From CAZVLE01 sp964627855 (lineage in GTDB: Bacteria > Bacillota > Dethiobacteria > DTU022): DNA of 26,659 nucleotides. This document shows, in pieces, positions 7,896 through 15,638 of this stretch; the first letter of the stretch is position 1, and every line of letters starts with the position of its first letter. The DNA lies in assembly GCA_964627855.1 (NCBI GenBank), contig CAZVLE010000049.1, forward strand, positions 1 to 26,659, read 5' to 3'. The notes below the pieces were generated by a model. It made no database searches and was not told where the DNA came from. It was given only the letters and a program-made list of their open reading frames with translations. Made by a program: the position numbers and the translations under genes.

Positions 7896-8173
7896 GATTG
7901 CTCTTCTCTCAGCTCAGTGGTCCTTTCAGAGAGCGAGAAGGGAACTTTGTTTAAGATCTTCTTTGCAACTTCAAGACTTTCTTCTTCATGATCAGAACCA
8001 TATTTTTCACAATACTCCCGTACCAGTTCATGCCCCTCTCTTACAGGCTTTAACAGTATACCATCAATGAATACTGAAGCATCAAGGTAGCAACCTTCCT
8101 TGATGTTTAACTCTTCCCGTAATGTTGCGGGCAAGGTAACCTGGCCCTTGGCAGTCACTTTTACCGTTTTCAT
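7892..8173 (-). CDS. vapB: AbrB/SpoVT-type antitoxin (VapB-like)
   Basis: The 93-residue protein opens MKTVKVTAKGQVTLPATLREEL, the swapped-hairpin AbrB DNA-binding domain (residues 1-45). A charged C-terminal region (VREYCEKYGSDHEEE) probably binds the toxin. It is the first gene of a two-gene unit and overlaps the PIN toxin by 4 bp. Upstream is a near-consensus promoter with a 13-bp palindrome in its spacer, a plausible site for autorepression by the toxin-antitoxin complex. A GGAGAATTT segment gives the ribosome binding site. Confidence 0.88.
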   Translation of the reverse strand: MKTVKVTAKGQVTLPATLREELNIKEGCYLDASVFIDGILLKPVREGHELVREYCEKYGSDHEEESLEVAKKILNKVPFSLSERTTELREEQS

Positions 8174-8216
8174 TTAAATTCTCCCAGTTGTAATCTATTC
8201 CTTACTCCTTACTTTC

Positions 8217-8245
8217 ATTGTATGGCAAATAGTATTTGTTGTCAA
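8217..8245 (-). promoter_or_regulatory. Promoter of the AbrB/PIN operon with embedded operator palindrome
   Basis: Read on the minus strand, TTGACA is followed after 17 bp by TACAAT. The spacer contains the perfect 13-bp palindrome CAAATACTATTTG (8226-8238). Placement between -35 and -10 is typical of a repressor site that blocks polymerase. The transcript would start around 8210, about 37 nt before the antitoxin ATG. Confidence 0.7.
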
Positions 8246-8310
8246 CGCGCATGCCAAGGGGTACGGCTTGCTAAAAAGAGTCAACGCCCCCGTCCCCCCG
8301 ACTCTTTGAT

Positions 8311-8337
8311 TTGATCAATGTTATCCTGTGATATAAT
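8311..8337 (+). promoter_or_regulatory. Extended -10 promoter for the D-aminoacylase gene
   Basis: A perfect TATAAT (8332-8337) is preceded by TG-N, an extended -10. A TTGATC -35-like box lies 15 bp upstream, a short spacing, so activity may depend mainly on the extended -10. The ATG at 8397 has an AGGAGG ribosome binding site. Confidence 0.6.
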
Positions 8338-8396
8338 ACCAGCAAATAACCAGTGCTCAACTGGGACTAATAGGGTAGCTCACAGGAGGATAATAA

Positions 8397-10055
8397 ATGA
8401 ATTACGATTGCCTGATCAAGAACGGCACTGTTGTTGACGGCACCGGTGAAAAGGCTTTCCAGGGCGCTCTGGCCCTCAAAGACGGAAGGATAGGAGCAAT
8501 TATAGAGAAGGAGAATGATATTGCCGCAACTGAGAAAGGTTGCAGTGAAGTCATTGATGCAGCGGGGTTGATCGTTTGTCCCGGATTCATTGATATGCAT
8601 TCGCATGCCGATTGGGTTTTACCCCTGCCGGATCACCCAAAAATACTGTCTCCCTTGCTGGAACAGGGCATAACCACGGTTGTTGCCGGTAACTGTGGAT
8701 ATGCACCCGCTCCGCTAAAAGCCAATTCGCTGCATCTCGACCTGGTCGCCGCCGAATCAGAATTCCTGGCCGATCGCCCCTTTGCTTTTGAATGGGATAG
8801 CATGGATTCTTTCTTATCGAAGCTTGCATCAGATGGGGTTGCCCTGAATCTGGCTATGCTGGTCGGCCATGGCAACCTGCGTTTATCTATGTTTGGCAGC
8901 GATTTTTCTTATCCTGGCGATGAAGCTATAAATAGCATGAAAGATATTGCTACTTCCGCCCTTGAGGAAGGGGCTTTTGGGATCTCGCTTGGCCTTGGTT
9001 ATGCGCCGGGTCTTTTTTCTGAGATGCGCGAGCTGGAAAACTTTGCCCATCTGGCCCGTGAGCACAATCGCCTGCTGACAGTGCATCTAAAGGCCTATAC
9101 CAAGCTATCCGGGGCATATCCCCTGAAATTATTCGGTAACCAACCTCACAATCTAACCGCCCTGCAAGAAATGATCACCCTGGCAGAACAAACTGGAGTA
9201 AAAATGCAAATATCACATCTACTTTTCGTGGGCAGCAAAACCTGGCCCCTGGCTGAACAATGCCTCGCTTTAATTGAAAAAGCAGTTGATGGGGGTGCTG
9301 ACATTGCTTTCGACAGTTTTCCCTACACCTGCGGCAATACAACTATCTATATCGCTTACCCGACCTGGTTTAGAAATAACATTGAGGCTAATTTCAGGAG
9401 CAAAGCGGCCCGACTGCGCGTAAAATTTGAAGTTGCCCTGATCTCAAGCCAGCTTGGCTTTGGACTTGAAGATTTTCAGGTGATCTGGGGAGGGCACCCG
9501 GAAGTTGAACCATATGAAGGTCTCTTCTTTGGCCAAATCGCCAAAAAGATGGGCTGTTCCATAGCTGAAGCCTTCCTGCGTGTCAGTGAGCTGAGCAAAG
9601 GTAAAACACTTTGCCTGATGCAAAAATACAACGGTGACGACAACGACCAGTCTGTGCTAGACCAGGTTATTTGCCATCCCCTTAACCTGATCGAAACCGA
9701 TACGATCCTGACAACCCGGGGCATCCAAAACCCTTCGTCTTTCGGTACTTTTCCCAGGGTTATCCAACGCTACCATAAGGAACTGGCCAAACTTAGCCTG
9801 GAAGAAGCCGTAGCCAAAATGACCGGTCGCTCGGCCGAAAGATTCGGTTTAAAGGACCGCGGCACAATTAAACCCGGTCACTGGGCCGACCTGACTATCT
9901 TTGACTACGATCAGATTGCCGACAATACAACTTCCGAAGAGCTTGAAATAGGGCCCTCGGGAATCCATACTGTACTGGTCAACGGGAAAGTGGTTGTTGA
10001 TAATGGAGCGGCCTATACAAGCCTGCGAGCCGGAAAAGTATTGCGGTCAAGCTAA
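8397..10055 (+). CDS. N-acyl-D-amino-acid deacylase family protein (D-aminoacylase)
   Basis: The 552-residue amidohydrolase has the D-aminoacylase signatures. The GFIDMHSHAD segment gives metal ligands H68 and H70, and GNCGYAPAP contains the bridging cysteine C100 that distinguishes this family. Further ligands are H230 in TVHLKAY, H274 in QISHLL and D435 in IETDTI. The segment SSFGTFPRVIQRY (447-459) is the usual C-terminal signature, although the His of the common HPR-x-YGTFPR motif is absent (QNPSSFGTFPR). The enzyme removes the acyl group from N-acyl-D-amino acids or related amides in the cytoplasm. It is monocistronic, with its own promoter, and its last 9 bp overlap the DUF2207 fragment on the other strand. 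The exact D-amino acid preference cannot be inferred. Confidence 0.88.
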   Translation: MNYDCLIKNGTVVDGTGEKAFQGALALKDGRIGAIIEKENDIAATEKGCSEVIDAAGLIVCPGFIDMHSHADWVLPLPDHPKILSPLLEQGITTVVAGNCGYAPAPLKANSLHLDLVAAESEFLADRPFAFEWDSMDSFLSKLASDGVALNLAMLVGHGNLRLSMFGSDFSYPGDEAINSMKDIATSALEEGAFGISLGLGYAPGLFSEMRELENFAHLAREHNRLLTVHLKAYTKLSGAYPLKLFGNQPHNLTALQEMITLAEQTGVKMQISHLLFVGSKTWPLAEQCLALIEKAVDGGADIAFDSFPYTCGNTTIYIAYPTWFRNNIEANFRSKAARLRVKFEVALISSQLGFGLEDFQVIWGGHPEVEPYEGLFFGQIAKKMGCSIAEAFLRVSELSKGKTLCLMQKYNGDDNDQSVLDQVICHPLNLIETDTILTTRGIQNPSSFGTFPRVIQRYHKELAKLSLEEAVAKMTGRSAERFGLKDRGTIKPGHWADLTIFDYDQIADNTTSEELEIGPSGIHTVLVNGKVVVDNGAAYTSLRAGKVLRSS

Positions 10056-10250
10056 TATATACAGCCGGTGCGGACTGTCGATAGTTACCAGGCCATACAG
10101 CGGTCCGTGACCCCAGGCCCGAATATCATCTTTTTCAGCGCCGGGAGGTAAAATCAAAGTAACCTTGGCCCGGGAAGTGGGAAACTCCCACTCGTCTCCA
10201 ATGAACTGGTAATATAGTTCTGCGGTAACGGAATACGCAGTTCCATACAA
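10047..10250 (-). pseudogene. Fragment of a DUF2207-domain protein
   Basis: The 67-codon open stretch has only a TTG as potential start and an in-frame TAA four codons before it. It reads LYYQFIGDEWEFPTSRAK, VTLILPPGAEKDDIRAW and GHGPLYGLVTID, which matches the N-terminal extracytoplasmic part of DUF2207 membrane proteins. Full-length members are several hundred residues, with a signal peptide before this region and membrane segments after it. Both are missing here, and no usable ribosome binding site is seen. It is best read as a relic left by deletion on both sides. It lies downstream of the dehydrogenase gene at 10282 and overlaps the end of the D-aminoacylase gene by 9 bp. Confidence 0.6.
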
Positions 10251-10281
10251 AAAGCTCTTTTAAAAAAACCCTGGCATTGCT

Positions 10282-11286
10282 TTAAAGAATCAATGCTTTG
10301 ATCTGCTCGATGTTTTTTAGACCCACTGTCCTTTTGCTGTCTTCAATTTCATGAATCATTTTAACCACTATTTCATTGACCGGGGTCGGTACTTTCAGCT
10401 CACGACCCCTTGCTACTATGTAGCCATTTATATAGTCTATTTCACTCTTAATGCCTTTACAAATATCAACGTAAAAAGCAGGAATAATGTTTCTATGTTT
10501 TGTTTTCAACAACTCGATTATCGACTCGGCGATAAATTCTCTCAGCGCGATGTATTCCCGTGGAGTAAACTTCTGATCCAGGGTTTCGAGCCGGACGCCT
10601 TTCTTAGCTGACACTGCCAGGCCCTCGAATATTACCGACCTTACCACCGAAGGCATGCTCTCCTTCGCGAGGGCATCGCCTATTGTTTCACCAAGCAGGG
10701 TGGCGGTAGCTATAGAAGCATTGGCAAGCAGTTTGGTCCACCGGAAACCATAGATATTGTCAGTAATATGGCAGTCACTGACTATGGAAAGTATGTCCCG
10801 GACTGTTTCAAGAGCTTTTTCCCTGCCAGGCTCAAGGTTACCCAGCACAAATGAACCTGTTGATGTCTGGGTTAGATGTCCCGCCTTGACAAAGGTTGCT
10901 CCCCAGCCAACTACACAACCCATTGTTCTCTGCCTGCCAACTGCAGAGGCAATTATATCTTCGTTTATACTATTTTGCAGGGTAACAATAATAGAGTCGG
11001 CTTTGAGAAGCGGTACAATTAATTCCAGAGCCTTATCAGTATCCCCAGACTTAACTGCCAAAAAAACAATATCAAGCGGTTTATAAAGATCCTCAGGAGT
11101 AACCGCCCTTAGTGGTATCGCTAAATCTCCTCTGCAGCCATCTATTACCATGCTTTCGCAGGCAACAGTAACATGCTCATGCCATTGGTCTGCAACGGTT
11201 ACATCAAGCCCTGCCCTAGTGAGGTAGGCAGCAATAATACCCCCAATTGCCCCACCACCAATGATGGTTATCTCTCGTTTGAGCAA
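10282..11286 (-). CDS. Ketopantoate reductase (ApbA/PanE)-family 2-oxoacid dehydrogenase
   Basis: The 334-residue protein has a Rossmann NADP-binding N-terminus with GGGAIG (10-15), a VFLAVKS segment and TLQNSIN (102-108). The C-terminal domain retains the catalytic pair K185 and N189 in FRWTKLLANAS and the family signature SEIDYINGYIV. Family members reduce 2-oxo acids, in the classical case ketopantoate to pantoate for CoA synthesis. As the last gene of a CoA-ester catabolic operon it more likely handles a branched 2-oxo or 2-hydroxy acid of that pathway, although support of CoA synthesis is also possible. The start is a TTG at 11284-11286, with AAAAGAG nine bases upstream. No in-frame ATG gives a complete Rossmann motif. 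Confidence 0.85.
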   Translation of the reverse strand: MLKREITIIGGGAIGGIIAAYLTRAGLDVTVADQWHEHVTVACESMVIDGCRGDLAIPLRAVTPEDLYKPLDIVFLAVKSGDTDKALELIVPLLKADSIIVTLQNSINEDIIASAVGRQRTMGCVVGWGATFVKAGHLTQTSTGSFVLGNLEPGREKALETVRDILSIVSDCHITDNIYGFRWTKLLANASIATATLLGETIGDALAKESMPSVVRSVIFEGLAVSAKKGVRLETLDQKFTPREYIALREFIAESIIELLKTKHRNIIPAFYVDICKGIKSEIDYINGYIVARGRELKVPTPVNEIVVKMIHEIEDSKRTVGLKNIEQIKALIL

Positions 11287-11344
11287 GCGAAACAGCTCTT
11301 TTCATTTGTTTTGTTAAAGCCTTTATAAAACAGCAAGATTACAG

Positions 11345-11683
11345 TTAAGGTCGGCCGCTAAATTCAAGATACCTATTATAAGCATTGCGGATAGCCATCA
11401 CAATAGCTCTTTGTGCGTCACCCTGGTATTTTCTTTCAACCGCTGCGATAAGTGGTTTGATACCATTATTAAGGTTACTGTTAATCAGGCATGAAATGAT
11501 TATTTGTTGAGACAGCTCTGTGGCAAGATTGATAGAAACATTGATAATTTGCCCCGTATCTAAATCAACCTCCAGGCCCAGGGCAATCGTACCATAAAGC
11601 TCATGGGCGGGAATATTTTTTGGAAGTTGAGCATGCCCTACAAAGTAAACTGGATCCATATTCACTAAAGCCACCTTGTACAT
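11345..11683 (-). CDS. DUF3870 domain protein
   Basis: The 112-residue protein matches the DUF3870 family, with the characteristic YFVGHAQLP, AHELYGTIALGLEVDL and LATELSQQ segments and a C-terminal RYL tyrosine region. The function is not known to me. Family members occur beside catabolic genes of anaerobes. The annotated ATG has no ribosome binding site. AAGGTGG inside the frame is better placed for a GTG about six codons in or an ATG (MDPVYFVG) eight codons in, so the mature start is probably around 11659-11665. It sits 21 bp downstream of the SucD-like gene and 58 bp upstream of the dehydrogenase, hence in the operon. Confidence 0.75.
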   Translation of the reverse strand: MYKVALVNMDPVYFVGHAQLPKNIPAHELYGTIALGLEVDLDTGQIINVSINLATELSQQIIISCLINSNLNNGIKPLIAAVERKYQGDAQRAIVMAIRNAYNRYLEFSGRP

Positions 11684-11704
11684 TATTTGCCGGTTTATAG
11701 CGAT

Positions 11705-12580
11705 TTACAGGAAGTTCTTTTTCATAGAAGAAACAAGATCCCTGACTGTTTCCTCCACATATACACCCGCTTCGGTCAGGGCATTTATTTTTGATTCTGC
11801 CGTTCCCATCTTTTCGCTAATCAAAGCACCGGCATGTCCCATCTTTCGACCAGCAGGGGCCGTTTTCCCCCCTATAAATGCAAAAACCGGTTTGGGATAA
11901 TTAGATTCTTTAATGTATGCAGCGGCTTTCTCTTCACTTGCACCACCAATTTCTCCAATCAAAACAACTATCCGGGTTTCTTTATCAGCGCGAAACATCC
12001 TTAAAACATCGACGAAATCGAGGCCACTGATGGAATCACCACCAATACCTACGCAAGTAGATTGTCCCAAATGATTCCTGGTAAGGGCAGAGGCTATCTC
12101 ATGGGTCATGGTTCCACTTCGCGAAACCAGACCGATATTACCCTCACAATAAAGCTCAACAGGCATGACTCCAATCTTGCTTTTACCTGGACTGATAATA
12201 CCAATTGTATTAGGCCCTACGATCGTGACACCATATTCTGCAGCTTTCCATTTTAGTTTTAGGGTATCATGAACAGGGACATGTTCAGTTATAATTACTA
12301 ACATTGGTATACATGCCTCTATGGCTGCCATGCCGGCCTCTAAAACTGCCGGGGCCGGAACCATGATCATCGAAGCTCCAACATTTCCCCTCTCTACGAC
12401 AACATCGGCCGGTCTATCATAAACCGGTATGCTATTCATAACACTGCCACCTTTACCGGGTACAACACCGGCGACCACATTGACGCCGTAATCGATCATG
12501 AAACTGCTATGCAGTGAACCCTGCTTGCCGCTCATTCCCTGAACAATGACAGTAGTTTTTTTGTCGATCAGTATAGCCAT
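11705..12580 (-). CDS. sucD: Succinyl-CoA synthetase alpha-like subunit (ADP/GDP-forming acyl-CoA ligase)
   Basis: The 291-residue protein is close to the usual SucD length (about 289). It has the CoA-binding Rossmann domain (VIVQGMSGKQGSLH, near 11-24), a GPNTIGIISPGKSKIG segment (122-137) and the phosphohistidine loop GRKMGHAG with H249. In SucD the GPN motif is usually followed by CPG rather than TIG, a small departure that may reflect another acid substrate such as malate, glutarate or a branched acid. With the beta-like subunit encoded upstream it should form a complex coupling acyl-CoA cleavage to ATP or GTP formation, or the reverse activation. It is the eighth gene of the operon. Confidence 0.85.
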   Translation of the reverse strand: MAILIDKKTTVIVQGMSGKQGSLHSSFMIDYGVNVVAGVVPGKGGSVMNSIPVYDRPADVVVERGNVGASMIMVPAPAVLEAGMAAIEACIPMLVIITEHVPVHDTLKLKWKAAEYGVTIVGPNTIGIISPGKSKIGVMPVELYCEGNIGLVSRSGTMTHEIASALTRNHLGQSTCVGIGGDSISGLDFVDVLRMFRADKETRIVVLIGEIGGASEEKAAAYIKESNYPKPVFAFIGGKTAPAGRKMGHAGALISEKMGTAESKINALTEAGVYVEETVRDLVSSMKKNFL

Positions 12581-12653
12581 CAGAAGAGATTGCCTTTCTG
12601 TGGAACATTATGTTTTAGACCTAATGATTAGCTTTATAAAGAGGCCTTGCCTT

Positions 12654-13805
12654 TCAGTCGTTTTTTGAAACTAAAGATAGGACTGCTTCGACTGCATCAT
12701 CAATACACCCTTCTTTGATTAAGGTGACAGACTCGAGTTTTTCAAGCATGGCCCAACCTTCTTCCTGAAAATGCCCCTGCATTTTGACCACTATCGGTAG
12801 ATTCGCTTTATGATACTTTTCGTCGTTGATTGTTTTAACTATACCCCGGGCCATGTAAAGGCAGTTGTTGATACCGCCAAAAACATTTATGAGTACTCCT
12901 TTTATTTGGGGTATGGATAAGACAATCTGCAGGGCTGTGGCCATCTTCTCTTCTGAAAGGCCACCTCCGGTATCAAGAAAGTTGGCAGTTTTCCCATTGT
13001 AATAGGCTAATGTATCCATGGTAGCCATTCCCAGGCCTGCGCCTCCGCATAGCAGGCCTATTTCTCCACCGTCATTGATGATTACCAGTGATAAGCCCGC
13101 CTTTTGTGCCTCTGATTCCAGGGGATGCAAGGAGCTGTGGGTTTCTGGCAAATCAAGGGTTTTGTGTCGATACAGGGCGGAATCATCAATGATTATCTTG
13201 GCGTCTGCAGCAATTATGTTGTTGTCAGCCGTGATCACCAGGGGATTGATTTCCACGGTTAAGGCATCATAATCGAAAAATATTCGCTCTATTTTTTTCA
13301 TTAACGAAGCTATCTGACCACTATATTTAGCTGGAACAGAGCAATCCCTGGCAAACCTCAGCAGGTCAGCATCTTTTATAGGTTTAAGGGGATCAAAGTA
13401 AAGCCTTTCAAGTTTGTATTCAGCCTCTTCGACGTTTATTCCGCCTTCCAGACTAAAAAGTATTACAGGCTTACTTTCATAGGGATCAATGGTAACAGCC
13501 AGGTATAATTCTTCTTTCGGAAAAAGCCTTTCTTCAACCAGAACAGCCCGCACCGCTTGGTTTGCCAAATGCAAACTAAAAAGATGTTTTCCCTGGATTG
13601 CTGCATCATCTAAGTTGTCGACAAAAAAAATGCCGCCCATCTTGCCCCTGCCACCAGAGTTTACAAGGGCTTTCAGAACAGCAGGCCTGCTAAGATAGTT
13701 AAAACTTTTCGTTAACGAAGCCAGATTACGGGCAACCCGCCCCTCGGGAATAGGTATGCCGTATTCTTTGAATATAGCCTTACATACATCTTCGCTAAGA
13801 AACAT
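12654..13805 (-). CDS. sucC: Succinyl-CoA synthetase beta-like subunit (ATP-grasp)
   Basis: The 383-residue protein has the SucC layout: an N-terminal ATP-grasp domain starting FLSEDVCKAIFKEYGIPIP, with the GRGKMGG nucleotide loop (52-58). Further along are DALTVEINPLVI, the acidic Mg2+/ATP site, and a C-terminal flavodoxin-like domain with CGGAGLGMATMDTL and INVFGGINNC, which contacts the alpha subunit. E. coli SucC is 388 residues. The loop that usually reads R-L-E-G-T-N reads KMQGHFQEEG here, so the acyl substrate may not be succinate. GGAG lies upstream of the ATG. A 73-bp gap to the SucD-like gene holds no evident terminator. Confidence 0.85.
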   Translation of the reverse strand: MFLSEDVCKAIFKEYGIPIPEGRVARNLASLTKSFNYLSRPAVLKALVNSGGRGKMGGIFFVDNLDDAAIQGKHLFSLHLANQAVRAVLVEERLFPKEELYLAVTIDPYESKPVILFSLEGGINVEEAEYKLERLYFDPLKPIKDADLLRFARDCSVPAKYSGQIASLMKKIERIFFDYDALTVEINPLVITADNNIIAADAKIIIDDSALYRHKTLDLPETHSSLHPLESEAQKAGLSLVIINDGGEIGLLCGGAGLGMATMDTLAYYNGKTANFLDTGGGLSEEKMATALQIVLSIPQIKGVLINVFGGINNCLYMARGIVKTINDEKYHKANLPIVVKMQGHFQEEGWAMLEKLESVTLIKEGCIDDAVEAVLSLVSKND

Positions 13806-13849
13806 GAAATATAGTTCTCCAAAAGCTGATACCAGGTCTGGTCCGGTTA

Positions 13850-15244
13850 TTATTTAACATCTTCCCTGGTGCGACGCTGATAGATGTTTTGATACACCTT
13901 CCAAAAGACAAATAAAACTATAATGTATGCGATAATAATCAGCATAGTCCGAATGATTGCCTCCACAGATTGATCAGGGTAACCAAGAGCCGGTATATTA
14001 GCAACGAGCAGAATTGGCAGAGCAAAGAAAATGGCCATGCCTCCGGAATAAACCAGATCTTCAGCCACCGGTGTATCAAAGTGAGCATCAACAACTCTTA
14101 GCAAGGCCAGACCAGAGCTGACCGTACCGGTTGCCAATCCAAAGGATGCAAGCATTCTTTCAAATTTGTGATCCAGGTGCATCTTATTCGACAGGAAATA
14201 AACCAGAAGAAGGGTAATCACACCACCAATGAAGGCAAGCGCCAAAATTTCTTTCCAATAGGTACTGATCATGGTAAAAGAAATGGCAGCTATAGCAGCA
14301 CAAACCATAAAATCAATAAAAAAGCCACTTAAGCGGGTCATCAAACCCTTATCGATCACATGATCGATTTTGAACCTGGTAAATGCAAACCGAACCAAGA
14401 GGGCAAAAATTGCCCCGAAGACAAAACCAAATCCGCCAATGAGACTGGCAAAATCTTCACCGGCTTCACCCAAACCGGCAAGCAGTCCGGTAACATTGGT
14501 TATGAAATGGTAAGTGATTAAAAATACCAGGCCGATCAACGCACCCTGAAGAGCCAGTGTATCGATAGCTTCAGAAGCTGTTGTAAGTTTACCTGCTTCC
14601 ATTTTCTGTTCCGAACGGGCAATAATTCCTGTGAATACAGACGGTTTAATCTTGTCATAACCTTTAAAGAGTGTAGTTTTCTTGTGGCGAACTCCCCAGT
14701 TAATCAAGACAATACCAACAACATAGGCAAATAGAAAGCCCAGAGCACCAAATGCCAGACCTACCTGCCCACCTCCGAAAAATCCCATCGTCTCCCAGGT
14801 TTTACCCATACTATAGGCTACGCCAGGGTTTTGACCAAACCCCATCACCAGCTGTACCCCGAATGATGGAAACAGGTGGGGGAAATAGGTAAGGATTAAA
14901 ATCAGGGTAAAGAGCAAACCAAGTAAACCCTGAACGGCAAAAATCTGGCAGTGAATTGTCATCGTAGTGATTGCCCCGTAACCACGTTTAACATTGGAAC
15001 CGCGTAAACCCATGGCTATATATGCTGCTGTCAAGAGGTGGTAGACATAGCTGCCCAGTACATCCGGATCCAGCACTTTGAAAAGGTACTGACCCAGAAA
15101 AAGTCCCAATAAACCAGCAAGAATATTGTTGGGGATTAAAAATTTCTGGAGAAACTTAATCCGGCTTCGCAAAAAAGTGGCAATTAATAGAAACAACCCC
15201 AGGTATGCGAAGTCAAGCAATGCTCCCCATGTTATGCCTTCCAT
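13850..15244 (-). CDS. GltS-like (ESS family) Na+/carboxylate symporter
   Basis: The 464-residue membrane protein has about twelve hydrophobic segments. It shows the ESS/GltS features IPNNILAGLLGLFLG near the N-terminus and GFGQNPGVAYSMGKTWE in the first half, where glutamate symporters have a glycine-rich reentrant motif. A second inverted half has LIGGFGFVFGAIFALLVRF and ASFGLATGTVSSGLALLRV. It is longer than E. coli GltS (401 residues), mainly through a cytoplasmic linker near the middle. It probably imports glutamate or another di- or monocarboxylate with Na+. Its place inside the CoA-ester operon suggests that it feeds the CoA ligase. GGAGAGGAG lies upstream of the ATG. Confidence 0.78.
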   Translation of the reverse strand: MEGITWGALLDFAYLGLFLLIATFLRSRIKFLQKFLIPNNILAGLLGLFLGQYLFKVLDPDVLGSYVYHLLTAAYIAMGLRGSNVKRGYGAITTMTIHCQIFAVQGLLGLLFTLILILTYFPHLFPSFGVQLVMGFGQNPGVAYSMGKTWETMGFFGGGQVGLAFGALGFLFAYVVGIVLINWGVRHKKTTLFKGYDKIKPSVFTGIIARSEQKMEAGKLTTASEAIDTLALQGALIGLVFLITYHFITNVTGLLAGLGEAGEDFASLIGGFGFVFGAIFALLVRFAFTRFKIDHVIDKGLMTRLSGFFIDFMVCAAIAAISFTMISTYWKEILALAFIGGVITLLLVYFLSNKMHLDHKFERMLASFGLATGTVSSGLALLRVVDAHFDTPVAEDLVYSGGMAIFFALPILLVANIPALGYPDQSVEAIIRTMLIIIAYIIVLFVFWKVYQNIYQRRTREDVK

Positions 15245-15297
15245 AGGATGTCAACGCGCTCCTCTCCATTAGTTTTTATTCTTTAAACCATCTTTCA

Positions 15298-15627
15298 TCA
15301 CCATTTTAATCTCGGTTTTTCCGGTTTCCCCCTCTCTATAAGAGTATAGTAACCCGGATAATCGTGGGCTTTTACCATTTTGATTGCATCTTGAGGACAT
15401 ATTGCCTGGCAGACTCCTTCAAACATACAGCCATATTTTTCTACTAATTCAATATTTATAACTGCCTTGCCATCAACCAGCTCCATCACCTTGGCAGGGC
15501 ATACTTTCAAACACCAGGAACAGCCGTCACATTTTTCCGGGTCAATTTCTATCTTCCCGAAAATAAAATCGCCCAGCTTTGATTCCTGCCAGCTTAGAAT
15601 CTGTTTTTTTTCAGACATCTTCGCCAC
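15298..15627 (-). CDS. Ferredoxin with one standard and one Glu-substituted iron-sulfur motif
   Basis: The 109-residue protein has a standard CxxCxxCxxxCP motif (C33, C36, C39, C43). Its second motif keeps the same spacing but has C67, E70, C73 and C77, so the second cysteine is glutamate. It is therefore a 4Fe-4S protein whose second cluster may be 3Fe-4S or a labile 4Fe-4S. An N-terminal extension of about 25 residues and a C-terminal tail of about 30 flank the core. The start is either GTG at 15627 or ATG at 15618 (MSEKKQ). It lies 11 bp after the nitroreductase gene and probably exchanges electrons with it or with the acyl-CoA dehydrogenase. No signal peptide is seen. Confidence 0.85.
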   Translation of the reverse strand: MAKMSEKKQILSWQESKLGDFIFGKIEIDPEKCDGCSWCLKVCPAKVMELVDGKAVINIELVEKYGCMFEGVCQAICPQDAIKMVKAHDYPGYYTLIERGKPEKPRLKW

Positions 15628-15638
15628 CGTCCCGCTGA

